From NCBI RefSeq assembly GCF_017837635.1, contig NZ_JAGJRS010000021.1:248001-312000 (forward strand): DNA of 64,000 nucleotides, in the 5' to 3' direction. Origin of the DNA: Frateuria flava. Its GTDB lineage: Bacteria > Pseudomonadota > Gammaproteobacteria > Xanthomonadales > Rhodanobacteraceae. The notes below the pieces were generated by a model, which was given only the letters and a program-made list of their open reading frames with translations, made no database searches and had not been told where the DNA came from. Every line of letters begins with the position of its first letter. Within the stretch, counting starts at the first letter, position 1. This document shows, in pieces, positions 10,422-18,597 of the stretch. The translations under genes were made by a program, and so were the position numbers.

Positions 10422-11191
10422 GGATTCCCCCGAAAGCGCGTGGACGTCTGGACGTCCGTCTGTGGATTGGAAGCACCGGTCCCCACCGGCACGAGCAGCG
10501 CGCGCAGGTCGACCAGCACGTGCAGCAGCATCGGCAGCAGCAGGCTGCCGCTGGAGAGGTACAGCCAGGCGAACAGCCCGCCCAGGATGGCGGTGGCGAA
10601 CATGCCGCCGAGGCCCTGGTAGACATGCGCCCAGCCGAACGCCAGCGCGAGCACGACCACGCTCGGCAGCATGGGCAGCTGTGGCCAGGCTGCGTGCAGG
10701 GCAGCGGCGGCGAAGCCGCGCCAGATCCACTCCTCGGTCAGCCCGGCGGTCACGGCCAGCGCCGCAAAGCCCCAGCGCTCGGCGCGACCGTGCGGGAGCA
10801 TGCGCAGCAGCTTGTCACCGCCGACCACGCGCGGCGCGGTGGCCACGGCCGACCTGCGCTTGCGTCGGGACAGTCCGATGCCCACGACGGCGCCGGCGAT
10901 CAATGCACCGGCCATCCCGCCGAGGAAGCCCAGGCCGACACGGCCCATCGCCCGCGGCCAGCACAGGCCTACTTCGGCCGCTGACCAGCCATGGGCCAGC
11001 ACCACCAGCGCGGTGACCGCGGCAAGCACCCACGCCATCGACGTCCAGCTGCGGTAGAAGCGCAGGCGCGCGCCGGGTTGGCCGGCATCGAGCGCGGCCA
11101 GCAGGCGGCGATGCGACCAGCGGCCGAGCAACGGTTCGCCCAGCAGCAACCAGGCGATCAGTACGAGGCTGGCAAGTGCCGCGGTGTCCAT
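10418..11191 (-). CDS. CPBP-family intramembrane metalloprotease-like protein
   Basis: A 257-residue integral membrane protein of the CPBP (Abi, Rce1-like) family. The conserved motifs are present: EExxxR as E153-E154-R158 (TEEWIWRGF), the second-motif histidine H189 (FGWAH), and H224 with D228 (LLHVLVDL). These four elements form the presumed glutamate/histidine metalloprotease centre, so the protein looks catalytically intact. About seven or eight membrane helices surround them. The ATG shares one base with the GntR stop (TGATG), and the end overlaps the ABC ATPase start, so it is locked into the operon. Members serve in bacteriocin immunity or peptide processing in some bacteria; the target here is unknown. 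Confidence 0.88.
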   Translation of the reverse strand: MDTAALASLVLIAWLLLGEPLLGRWSHRRLLAALDAGQPGARLRFYRSWTSMAWVLAAVTALVVLAHGWSAAEVGLCWPRAMGRVGLGFLGGMAGALIAGAVVGIGLSRRKRRSAVATAPRVVGGDKLLRMLPHGRAERWGFAALAVTAGLTEEWIWRGFAAAALHAAWPQLPMLPSVVVLALAFGWAHVYQGLGGMFATAILGGLFAWLYLSSGSLLLPMLLHVLVDLRALLVPVGTGASNPQTDVQTSTRFRGNP

Positions 11192-11577
11192 CAGCGTTCC
11201 CCCAGCAGTTTGCCGAGCCGGCGCAGCACCGGATCGGCGGGCAGTTCCAGTTCCTGCGCATGGCGCGCCAGCGCCAGCAGCTGCGGTTCCAGCAAGGCCA
11301 GCCGCGCAGCCTGGCTGTGCGCGGTGCGCTGGCCGGCAGCCACCGCCATGCCCTTGCCGCGCAACCGTTCGAGCAGCCCCTCGTTCTCGGCCAGGCTGTA
11401 GGCGCGCGACACGGTCATCGGGTTCACCGCGTGGAAGCCGGCCACATCGCGCACCGACGGCAGCAGCTCGCCCACCGCCAGCTGGCCGCTGGCAATCAGC
11501 CGACGCAGTTGCTCGACGATCTGCCGATAGATCGGCTCGGCCGAGGCGGGTTGAATGACGAACAGCGAAGCATCCAT
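11191..11577 (-). CDS. GntR-family regulator, YtrA type
   Basis: A 128-residue repressor-type protein with an N-terminal winged helix (PIYRQIVEQLRRLIASGQL, then LPSVRDVAGFHAVNPMTVSRAYSLAENEGLL) and only about 50 residues after it. That short C-terminus defines the YtrA branch of GntR, which lacks a large effector-binding domain. The ATG at 11577 directly abuts a TGTGTAT/ATACACA inverted repeat and a promoter whose predicted start falls on this ATG. This argues for leaderless translation and autorepression, and the lack of a ribosome site fits. It heads the operon with the CPBP protein, ABC ATPase and membrane protein. Confidence 0.88.
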   Translation of the reverse strand: MDASLFVIQPASAEPIYRQIVEQLRRLIASGQLAVGELLPSVRDVAGFHAVNPMTVSRAYSLAENEGLLERLRGKGMAVAAGQRTAHSQAARLALLEPQLLALARHAQELELPADPVLRRLGKLLGER

Positions 11578-11600
11578 GTGTATCAGTACATCAATACACA
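11577..11600. promoter_or_regulatory. Inverted-repeat operator of the GntR/YtrA-type regulator
   Basis: Perfect arms TGTGTAT (11577-11583) and ATACACA (11594-11600) are separated by 10 bases and cover the -10 element and the start codon. YtrA-subfamily regulators are known to bind GTGTA/TACAC-type inverted repeats, so this is the likely autoregulatory site. Confidence 0.75.
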
Positions 11601-11613
11601 CGGCGGCCGTCAA
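11578..11613 (-). promoter_or_regulatory. Promoter of the GntR operon, predicted leaderless start
   Basis: Read on the minus strand: -35 TTGACG (11613-11608), a 17-base spacer, and -10 TGTACT (11590-11585), then 7 bases to the ATG of the GntR gene. The transcript would therefore begin at or within a base of the start codon. This is a pattern match; the -10 fits consensus at 4 of 6 bases. Confidence 0.65.
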
Positions 11614-12005
11614 GCGTGACTTGTGGCGTCGTGCCGTTGGCGACCTATCGCGTCGCGCTGGGCTGCTCGGCCTTCCGGGGCGTCATCCTTCGCGACAGCG
11701 GGAGGCACTGCGAATCCTGCGAATCCATCTGCTCTGCAGCCAAGGTCGAAGTCGATTCCCGCTTGCGCGGGAATGTCATCTCGAGATAGGCGGGTGCGAG
11801 GAGGCCCTGGCACTCGAGGCGGCCGGATGGATGGGCACGCTCGCCGCCTGATGCCAGTGCTCGCTGGGCTCCTCTGCTTGTGAGGGAGCGCGGGGGGGAT
11901 GCCGGCCGCTCTGGGCGTCCGGGCCATTGGCCGGCCTCGCCGCTTCACGTGCCAGTGATCGCCCAGCCGTTCTGCTTGGCGGCAATCCCCGGCGGAGGCC
12001 GCTCG
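11614..12005. other. Intergenic region without a convincing gene
   Basis: About 390 bases between the divergent GntR operon and a small membrane-protein gene. Reading frames here lack recognisable protein character. It holds one palindrome, ATTCCCGC-TTGC-GCGGGAAT (11755-11774), related to the hairpins near 60297, and presumably the promoter of the downstream small gene. Confidence 0.6.
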
Positions 12006-12182
12006 ATGTCCTCGTTTTCGCTCTACCTGCTCGGCATCCTGGTACTGGTCGCGGGCCTGGCCTACGTCGCCTGGCTGATGCACGTGCCGCTGCAATGGAT
12101 CGGCGCGGGCGTGATCGTGGTGTTCGGGCTGGGCATCCTGGGCGCGGTCAAGCACACCCAGCGGCGCGATCGGCCGAAATAG
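12006..12182 (+). CDS. Small two-helix membrane protein
   Basis: Encodes 58 residues, mostly two hydrophobic stretches (SLYLLGILVLVAGLAYVAWL and LQWIGAGVIVVFGLGILGAV), ending in a basic tail KHTQRRDRPK that should lie in the cytoplasm. The ATG at 12006 follows a good GGAGG ribosome site 8-12 bases upstream; a longer frame from 11880 has no membrane-protein character in its first 42 residues. No family is recognised with confidence. It is convergent with the S9 peptidase gene, 34 bases away. Confidence 0.75.
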   Translation: MSSFSLYLLGILVLVAGLAYVAWLMHVPLQWIGAGVIVVFGLGILGAVKHTQRRDRPK

Positions 12183-12216
12183 CCGGGCCGGTGTCGCCGG
12201 CCCGGCGGCTGCCGGC

Positions 12217-14253
12217 TCAGCGGGCCGGCAGGTAGTGCGTGAACCACGCCAGTGCGCGCTGCAGCACGTCGCGCTGGTGCGCCGGGTCGACGAAGTGGTG
12301 GCCCTCGTCCGGGTACACCACCAGCGAGGTCGGCACGCCCTGCGCGCGCAGCGCGTGCCAGTACTCGAACGATTGCGGCGCCGGGCACTCGGCATCGCGA
12401 TCGCCGACCACCACCAGCGTCGGCGTCTTTACCCGCTTGATGAAGTTGATCGCCGAGCTCCGGGCGTAGACGGCCGGATCGTCGTAAACGGAGGCGCCGA
12501 AGAACGGGATCATCCACTGGTCGATCAGGTTCTGGCCGTAGTAGCTCTGCCAGTTCGAAATGCCCGCGCCGGCGACCACCGCGTGGAAACGGTCGGTCTG
12601 TGTGGGCACGAACATGCTCATGAAACCGCCGTAGCTCCAGCCGGTCAGGCCCAGTCGCTTGTCGTCGACCGGCAGCTTCTTCTCGATCGCGTCGATGCCG
12701 GCCAGGATGTCCGACAGGTCGCCGTAGCCGAAGTCCTTGCGGTTGGCCTGCACATAGGCCTCGCCCTGGCCGAAGCTGCCGCGCGGGTTGGGCATGAAGA
12801 CGAAGTAGCCCAGGTTCGAGAACGGCACGCTGCCGTAGCCCACGCCCGGCCAGCGCGGGATCACGGCGCTGGCCGGGCCGCCGTGCACGCTGACGATCAT
12901 CGGATACGTCTTCGCCGGGTCGTACTGGGCCGGGTAAAGCAACCAGCCCTGCACGTGGCGGCCGTCGTGTTCCCATTCGACCGACTCGGCCTTGCCCCAG
13001 CTGGGCGCGAGCGCGGCGTTGATCGCGGTGACCGCCGGTGGCGCGGCGTGGCCGAGCGCTCCGGCGTGGACCTCCGGCGCGGCGGTGTAGGAGCTCTGCA
13101 CGAAGGCGATGCGCTGGTGGTCGGCCGACAGCGACATCGCCATCGCGGCGCTGCCGTCGCCGATGCTGGCCGGCAGGTTGAAGTGCACGCGCTGCGGCGT
13201 GGCGTGGCGCGCGTCGATCGCGTAATCGGCCAGCTCGCTCTGGCCGTTGCTGACCTGGCTGACCAGCAGCGTGCGCGGCGAGGTCCAGGCGAACCACGAC
13301 GGCGTGACGCGGATGCCGGGCGTGAGGTTCACGGTGGCCCCGCCCGCGGCCGGCACCGCGTAGAGGTCGCCACCGGTCGCGCCCTGGTCGCTCATCAGGC
13401 CACCGACGAAGACCAGCCGCCTGCCGTCCGGCGACCAGCGCGGCAGCGCCAGCTGCAGGCCATGCAGCGAACCGGTGTCCGTCTTCGGGTCGACCAGCAC
13501 GCGCGGCGTGGCCCCGGCGCGGGCGTCCTGGGCGTACAGCCGGGCGATCCACCAGTTGTTGTCGCCCGGCGCCGGTGCGGCGACGTAGGCCAGCTGCCTT
13601 GCGTCCGGCGACCAGCTGAACTCGTAGACGTACTTGTCCGCCGGCGTCACCAGCGTCGGCGTGCCGCCGTCGGCGGGCAGGGTCGCCACGCGCTGGATCT
13701 CCAGCCCTTCCACGCCGATCTCGCCCACCTGGGGCTTGGCCGCCGCCACCGCGCTGGCGCGGCGGGTCGCGCCCTGGACGTAGAGGAAGCCCAGCGTGCG
13801 GCCGTCGGCCGACCAGGCCAGGTCATGCGCGTAGCCGTCCAGGTCGGCCAGCCGGCGCGTCGCGTCGTGGCGCGTGACGTCGGCCGTATAGACGTCCATG
13901 TCGCCGGCCCTGCCGCCGCAGTCGGAGAGGAAGGCCAGGTGGCGCGAGTCGGGCGCCCAGGCGATCTCCTCCTGCCTGCACGGCGAGCCGCCCATCGCCA
14001 GCGGCCGGGCATCGCGGCCGTCGGCGTCGGCGATCCGGATCACCGGCTTGCCGTGGCTTTGCACCACCCAGGCCAGCCGCTGGCCGTCCGGCGAGAGCTG
14101 TACGGCGTGGATCGCGCGCACCTTGCCGAGCTGGTCGAGCAGCTGGTCGATGCGTGGGTCGACCTTGCCTGCCGCGGCGGACGCCAGCGGGGCAAGGGCC
14201 AGGGTGAGTAGGGGCAGAGTGAGCAGGGGCAGGAGGCGCAGGGAAGGGGGCAT
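12217..14253 (-). CDS. Secreted prolyl-oligopeptidase-family (S9) peptidase
   Basis: An exported serine peptidase of 678 residues: signal peptide (1-27, ending SAAAG), an N-terminal beta-propeller built from WSPD/LSPDG repeats (about 40-420), and a C-terminal alpha/beta-hydrolase domain. The triad can be placed: Ser540 in GWSYGG, Asp620 in VVGDRDAECP and His652 in DEGHHF. Such acylaminoacyl/dipeptidyl peptidases trim short peptides in the periplasm and are abundant in Xanthomonadales, which live on proteinaceous substrates. It stands alone, with a patatin-like gene upstream on the same strand 173 bases away and a hairpin between them. Confidence 0.93.
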   Translation of the reverse strand: MPPSLRLLPLLTLPLLTLALAPLASAAAGKVDPRIDQLLDQLGKVRAIHAVQLSPDGQRLAWVVQSHGKPVIRIADADGRDARPLAMGGSPCRQEEIAWAPDSRHLAFLSDCGGRAGDMDVYTADVTRHDATRRLADLDGYAHDLAWSADGRTLGFLYVQGATRRASAVAAAKPQVGEIGVEGLEIQRVATLPADGGTPTLVTPADKYVYEFSWSPDARQLAYVAAPAPGDNNWWIARLYAQDARAGATPRVLVDPKTDTGSLHGLQLALPRWSPDGRRLVFVGGLMSDQGATGGDLYAVPAAGGATVNLTPGIRVTPSWFAWTSPRTLLVSQVSNGQSELADYAIDARHATPQRVHFNLPASIGDGSAAMAMSLSADHQRIAFVQSSYTAAPEVHAGALGHAAPPAVTAINAALAPSWGKAESVEWEHDGRHVQGWLLYPAQYDPAKTYPMIVSVHGGPASAVIPRWPGVGYGSVPFSNLGYFVFMPNPRGSFGQGEAYVQANRKDFGYGDLSDILAGIDAIEKKLPVDDKRLGLTGWSYGGFMSMFVPTQTDRFHAVVAGAGISNWQSYYGQNLIDQWMIPFFGASVYDDPAVYARSSAINFIKRVKTPTLVVVGDRDAECPAPQSFEYWHALRAQGVPTSLVVYPDEGHHFVDPAHQRDVLQRALAWFTHYLPAR

Positions 14254-14335
14254 GGGCCGCTCTCACGAGGGGAAAGGCTCCACGCTAGCAGTGCACCGGC
14301 ACCCGCTCCAGTGGGGCAGTTCACACGCACGCCTG

Positions 14336-14415
14336 CAGGAGCGCCCTTGGGCGCGACCGCAGTCGCCGGCTTCCTGGCACGGCGATCATCGCGCTCGCGC
14401 CCAAGGGCGCTCCTG
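14336..14415. repeat. Inverted repeat with 21-bp perfect arms
   Basis: Arms at 14336-14356 and 14395-14415 are exact reverse complements, with core GGAGCGCCCTTGGGCGCG, around a 38-base centre. One arm recurs at about 24667-24688 after the SGNH hydrolase. It lies between the patatin-like gene and the S9 peptidase and could also act as a transcript-stabilising or terminating hairpin. Confidence 0.8.
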
Positions 14416-14426
14416 CCAGGTTGCGC

Positions 14427-15323
14427 TCAGTGCTGGGCGATGGCGGCTGGCGCTTGCCGCGCCGCGGCCAGCCGGGCGCGGATCAGCGGCATCGCCGCCA
14501 GCGCGGCCTTCTCGCCTTCCATGATTGCCCGCTCCTTCTGCGCGAAGTCGGCCGCGCCGATGTCGTTCACCGTCGGCCGGATGACCACGTCGGCGCGCGC
14601 CAGCTCCTGCGCGCCCAGATGCTGGCCCATGATCACCACCGAACGGCCGACGATGCCGACCATGTCCTGCGGCAGCGTGCCGTCGCTGCGTGCGGAAATG
14701 TCCACCGCGATCACGAAGTCGGCGCCCAGCTCGCGCGCGGCATCGACCGGCACCGGGCTGACCACGCCGCCGTCGACGTAGTGGCGGCCGCCGATCGCCA
14801 CCGGCTCGAACACGCCGGGCACGCTGCACGAGGCGCGCACCGCCTGGCCGGTGTCGCCGTGGCGGAACACCCGGCGCTGGCCGGTCTCCAGTTCGGTGGC
14901 GACCGCCGCGAAGGGCAGCTTCAGGCGTTCGAGCGGGCGCTGGCGGACCAGGCCGTCGACGTAGTCCTGCAGCTTCTTCCCTTGCACCAGGCCGCCGCTG
15001 AACAGTCGCACGTCGCGGATCGAGGCTTCGTCCAGCGAGATGGCCGCCTGCTGCATCGCGAAGGCGTCCATGCCGCTGGCATACAGCGCGCCGACCACGC
15101 TGCCGGCGCTGGTGCCGGCGACGACGTCCACGTGGATGCCGCTGGCTTCCAGCATCTTGATCACGCCGATGTGCGCGAACCCCTTGGCCGCGCCGCCACC
15201 CAGCGCGAGGCCGACCACCAGCTTGCGCGGCGGCGGCGGGGTGACCGGCGGCGGCTGGCGCACGGGCGCGCAGCCGGCCAGGGCGATGGTGAGCAGCAGC
15301 AGGAGGCGCAGGTGTCGGGCCAT
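14427..15323 (-). CDS. Patatin-like phospholipase, lipoprotein
   Basis: A 298-residue patatin-family lipid acyl hydrolase. The N-terminus MARHLRLLLLLTIALAGC is a lipoprotein signal, so Cys18 would be lipidated and the enzyme anchored to a membrane on the periplasmic side. A proline-rich linker (PPPVTPPPP) follows. The Ser-Asp dyad is complete: oxyanion loop GGGAAKG (42-48), Ser72 in GTSAG, and Asp184 in DGG. The size and layout resemble RssA/YlbK-type single-domain patatins. ATG 15323 is preferred because it gives the lipobox; upstream residues are not signal-like. It lies 98 bases downstream of fbp on the same strand. Confidence 0.9.
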   Translation of the reverse strand: MARHLRLLLLLTIALAGCAPVRQPPPVTPPPPRKLVVGLALGGGAAKGFAHIGVIKMLEASGIHVDVVAGTSAGSVVGALYASGMDAFAMQQAAISLDEASIRDVRLFSGGLVQGKKLQDYVDGLVRQRPLERLKLPFAAVATELETGQRRVFRHGDTGQAVRASCSVPGVFEPVAIGGRHYVDGGVVSPVPVDAARELGADFVIAVDISARSDGTLPQDMVGIVGRSVVIMGQHLGAQELARADVVIRPTVNDIGAADFAQKERAIMEGEKAALAAMPLIRARLAAARQAPAAIAQH

Positions 15324-15421
15324 CGTCGGGACGAAAGGAAGGATCAGCGGACAGCGTGCGGCAGGACGATGGCGAAACCGGGGCAGGGCCGGGCAGGCGC
15401 ACGGGCGCCTGCCCGCCACCC

Positions 15422-16438
15422 TCAGGCGTAGGCGACGTCGGCCTCGCGGTGGTAGCGGGTGGCCACCTCGACCTCACCCTTCGAGCCCAGGAACACCGGC
15501 ACGCGCTGGTGCAGGCCGCCGGGCTGGATCTGAAGGATGCGCTCGCGGCCGGTGGTGGCGGCACCGCCGGCCTGCTCCACGATGAAGGCCATCGGGTTGG
15601 CCTCGTACATCAGCCGCAGCTTGCCGCCCTTGGCCTTGATCTTGGCGTCCAGCGGATAGAAGAACACGCCGCCGCGGGTGATGATGCGATGCACGTCGGC
15701 CACCATCGAGGCGACCCAGCGCATGTTGAAATCCTTGCCGCGCGGGCCATCCTTGCCGGCCAGCAGCTCGCCGACGTAACGCTGCATCGGCGCCTCCCAG
15801 TGGCGCTGGTTGGACATGTTGATGGCGAACTCGGCGGTCTGTTCCGGGATGCGGATGTCGCGGCGGCTGAGCATGAAGCTGCCCACCTCGCGGTCGAGCG
15901 TGAACTCGTGCGTACCGTGGCCGAAGGTCAGCACCAGCAGCGTGGCCGGCCCGTACACCACGTAGCCGGCGGCCAGCTGCTGCGTGCCCGGCTGCAGGAA
16001 GTCCTCTACCCTCGGTTCGACCACGTCCTCGGGGCAGCGCAGCACCGAGAAGATGGTGCCGACGGAGATGTTCACGTCGATGTTGGACGAGCCGTCCAGC
16101 GGATCGAACAAGAGCAGGTGGTTGCCCTTCGGGTACATGTCCGGGATCGGCTGCGGGTCTTCCATTTCCTCCGAGGCGCAGGCCGCCAGGTGGCCGCCCC
16201 AGGCGTTGGCTTCGAGCAGGATCTCGTTGGAGATCACGTCCAGCTTCTTCTGCGCCTCGCCCTGCACGTTGTCGCTGCCGGCATTGCCCAGCACGCCGCC
16301 CAGCGCGCCCTTGCTGGTCGCCACGGCGATGCGCTTGCAGGCGCGCGTGACCACTTCGATCAGCAGCGAGAGCTCGGCGTTGATGTGGCCGGCGCGGCGT
16401 TCCTCGATCAGGAACTGGATCAGCGAGACAGGCTTCAT
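15422..16438 (-). CDS. fbp: Fructose-1,6-bisphosphatase, class 1
   Basis: Hydrolyses fructose 1,6-bisphosphate to fructose 6-phosphate, the committed step of gluconeogenesis. The 338 residues match class 1 enzymes. The metal-binding signature [13 protein letters not shown] is clear, and the substrate-binding regions ([49 protein letters not shown]) are in the right order. The start [10 protein letters not shown] is preferred over a longer frame, since 29 extra residues would lack similarity. With acs in the same window, this equips the cell to make sugars from acetate. It is upstream of the patatin-like gene. Confidence 0.96.
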   Translation of the reverse strand: MKPVSLIQFLIEERRAGHINAELSLLIEVVTRACKRIAVATSKGALGGVLGNAGSDNVQGEAQKKLDVISNEILLEANAWGGHLAACASEEMEDPQPIPDMYPKGNHLLLFDPLDGSSNIDVNISVGTIFSVLRCPEDVVEPRVEDFLQPGTQQLAAGYVVYGPATLLVLTFGHGTHEFTLDREVGSFMLSRRDIRIPEQTAEFAINMSNQRHWEAPMQRYVGELLAGKDGPRGKDFNMRWVASMVADVHRIITRGGVFFYPLDAKIKAKGGKLRLMYEANPMAFIVEQAGGAATTGRERILQIQPGGLHQRVPVFLGSKGEVEVATRYHREADVAYA

Positions 16439-16636
16439 GTCGGGTCCGTGGCGGGAAGGAACGGACATTCTACGGGCAAGGACCGTACCCGGCCGGTGAG
16501 CGCTCGAAAGGCATTGCGCGGTCATACAGCTGCGCCCGCCTGGCCAGGGGGGCGCAGCGTGGGGTCATGGCCCTGCTGACATCACGTTGGCAGCAGCCCC
16601 GGCGCATCCTGCCCATCTTGCAGAGGAGGCAACGCG

Positions 16637-17245
16637 ATGCGCGACACGGTCTATTTCCTGGTGTTCGACGGTTTTGCGGATTGGCAGGCGGCGCTGGCGC
16701 TGTGCGAGGTGCGCCGACCGGGCGACTGGCACGTCGCGACGGTCGGCTTCACCCGTGCGCCGGTGCGCTCGATGGGCGGCCTGATGGTGCAGCCGGAACG
16801 GAGCCTGGCCGAGCTGGACTTCGCGCGCGCCGCGCTTGCGATCGTGCCCGGCGGGCATCTGTGGCAGCGCGGCGAGGGCGCCTCGGCGGTGGCTGCGCTG
16901 CGCCAGCTGCACGGCGCCGGCGCGGTGGTCGCCGGCATCGACAGTGGCGTGCTGGCCCTGGCGCGCGCCGGCCTGCTCGACCGCTGCCGCCATACCGGCA
17001 ACTGGGCCGGGCACGTCGACGCGCAGGTGCCGGGTTACGCGGGCGGCGCGCATTACGACGGCTCGGTGCTCGCCGTAAGCGACGGCGGCACGATCACCGC
17101 CAGCCACCTGGGCAGCGTGGAATTCGCCCGCGAGGTGATCCAGGCGCTGGACCTCTACGGACCCGGCGACCGCGACCACTGGTACCGCCTGTTCAAGCAC
17201 GCCCAGCTGCCGCCGTGGTGCGTCGGTGAAGCGGCGGCTGCCTGA
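16637..17245 (+). CDS. DJ-1/PfpI-family protein lacking the usual nucleophile cysteine
   Basis: A 202-residue class I glutamine-amidotransferase-like (DJ-1/PfpI) protein, related to Bacillus YdeA-type members. The N-terminal strand VYFLVFDGFADWQAALAL and the IVPGGHLW turn fit the fold. At the nucleophile elbow, family members read ICGATLALARAGLL, whereas this one reads IDSGVLALARAGLL, so the catalytic Cys appears to be replaced by Asp. The protein may have lost its hydrolase/chaperone chemistry or changed it. An AGAGGAGG ribosome site precedes the ATG. It begins a run of five small plus-strand genes. Confidence 0.85.
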   Translation: MRDTVYFLVFDGFADWQAALALCEVRRPGDWHVATVGFTRAPVRSMGGLMVQPERSLAELDFARAALAIVPGGHLWQRGEGASAVAALRQLHGAGAVVAGIDSGVLALARAGLLDRCRHTGNWAGHVDAQVPGYAGGAHYDGSVLAVSDGGTITASHLGSVEFAREVIQALDLYGPGDRDHWYRLFKHAQLPPWCVGEAAAA

Positions 17246-17256
17246 GGCGGACCCCC

Positions 17257-17421
17257 ATGCATCCGATCCTCGAACGCGCCGCCGACGCCTACCGCCCCCT
17301 GGCCGGACGCAACCGCCTGGTCGAAGGGCCGCATCCGCTGCCGTCGTCGCCCGCCGCACCGCCGAGGCGGCGGATGGCCCTGTGGGCGCTTGTCGCGACG
17401 ATGTTGGGACGGCGGCCGTGA
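17257..17421 (+). CDS. Possible small protein of 54 residues
   Basis: An ATG at 17257, 11 bases after the DJ-1/PfpI-like stop, opens a 54-codon frame (MHPILERAADAYRPLAGRNR... ending ALVATMLGRRP). Its TGA overlaps the GTG that starts the NIPSNAP-like gene (GTGA), as expected of translationally coupled genes. The mix of an acidic/basic head and a short hydrophobic tail is plausible, but no family is recognised and no strong ribosome site is visible. It may instead be only spacer sequence. Confidence 0.4.
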   Translation: MHPILERAADAYRPLAGRNRLVEGPHPLPSSPAAPPRRRMALWALVATMLGRRP

Positions 17422-18184
17422 GCTCGCCTGCGGTCGTCGAGCTGCGCCAGTACACACTGCGCCCCGGCCAGCGCGACCGCCTGGTGGAGCTGTTCGAGCG
17501 CGAGTTCGTCGAACCGCAGGAGGCGCTTGGCATGGGCCTGCCGGGGCAGTTCCGCGACCTCGACGACCCGGACCGCTTCGTCTGGTTACGCAGCTTCCCG
17601 GACATGACCACGCGCGCTGCCGCGCTGGCGGCGTTCTACGATGGCCCGGTCTGGCGCGCGCATCGCGAGGCGGCCAACGCCACCATGCTCGATTCGGACG
17701 ACGTCCTGTTGCTGCGCCCTACCCAGGCCTTCGTGCTGGAAGGGATGTCGCGCCCGAAGCCTGGCGAACGCCGGCCAGCCGGCCGACTCACCGCCACGAT
17801 CTGCCCGGCGTCGCCGGCCGGCCTGGAGGCGCTGGCCCGCACCTTCAACGAGCAGGTACGCCCGGTGCTGGAGCGCCTGGGCGCGAGGGAATGGGGCAGT
17901 TCGTCACCGAGCCGGCGCTCAATACCTTTCCGCGGCTGCCGGTACGCGAGGGCGAGAGTGTGTTCGTCTGGTTTGCCGCTTTCGCCGACGCCCACGCGCA
18001 GGCCTGGTACGAAGCGGCCGCCGCAGCGGACCCGGTCATCGTCGCCTGGACCCGACGCCTGGATGCTTTGCCGGAAACCCTGCGCCTGGCGCCCACGCCG
18101 GGTTCGCTGCTGCGTGGCGCATCATCGTCCATCACCTCGCCTACCACCTCATCGCCTACCACCTCAACGCGGGAGCACGCATGA
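17418..18184 (+). pseudogene. NIPSNAP-family protein gene with a frameshift
   Basis: From GTG 17418 the frame encodes VVELRQYTLRPGQRDRLVELFE and, further on, DPDRFVWLRSFPDM and [19 protein letters not shown], typical of NIPSNAP proteins (ferredoxin-like alpha+beta barrels of unclear function). At about 17882-17892 (within GCGAGGGAATGGGGC) homology jumps by -1 into another frame, which continues [22 protein letters not shown] and [14 protein letters not shown] to a stop at 18184. Neither frame alone encodes a whole protein, so the gene has lost one base or the sequence has a homopolymer error. An ATG at 17891 with GAGGGA just upstream could restart translation. The end overlaps the next ATG by 4 bases (ATGA), so the operon structure is intact. 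Confidence 0.8.
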
Positions 18185-18585
18185 ACCGGACTCACCACGG
18201 CAGTTGCCACTGCGGCGCGGTTCGTTTCGCCGCCGACATCGATCTCTCGGCCGGCACCGGCCGCTGCAACTGTTCCATGTGCAGCAAGACGCGTCGCTGG
18301 GGCGCGATCGTCCGACCAGACGCCTTCCGTCTGCTGAAGGGCGAAGCGGCGCTCGCCGACTACCAGTTCGGCACCCACAGCATTCACTACCGCTTCTGTC
18401 GCCACTGCGGCGTGCAGCCCTTCGGGACGGGTCGCCTGGAAGAACTGGGCGGTGACTTCGTCAGCATCAACCCGGCCTGCCTGGACGACGCCAGCCCGCA
18501 GGAACTGGCGGAAGCGCCAGTGCGCTATTTCGACGGGCGCCACGACAACTGGATGAGCCCGCCGGCCGTCACGAGCTACCTCTAG
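18181..18585 (+). CDS. GFA (glutathione-dependent formaldehyde-activating/CENP-V) family protein
   Basis: A 134-residue zinc protein of the GFA/CENP-V family. The metal-binding cysteines follow the expected pattern: C9 and C11 (SCHCG), C29, C31 and C34 (CNCSMC), and C73 with C76 (FCRHCG). Some members take part in glutathione-linked aldehyde handling, but most have no assigned substrate. The ATG overlaps the upstream stop by 4 bases. Downstream neighbours (VOC and GST proteins) suggest a small cluster for glutathione-linked or electrophile detoxification, which is inference from context. Confidence 0.88.
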   Translation: MNRTHHGSCHCGAVRFAADIDLSAGTGRCNCSMCSKTRRWGAIVRPDAFRLLKGEAALADYQFGTHSIHYRFCRHCGVQPFGTGRLEELGGDFVSINPACLDDASPQELAEAPVRYFDGRHDNWMSPPAVTSYL

Positions 18586-18597
18586 GAGCACACTGCG

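Noticed and set aside
12235..14211. 658-codon plus-strand frame opposite the S9 peptidase
   Set aside because: Antisense shadow; the minus-strand gene has signal peptide, propeller and catalytic triad.
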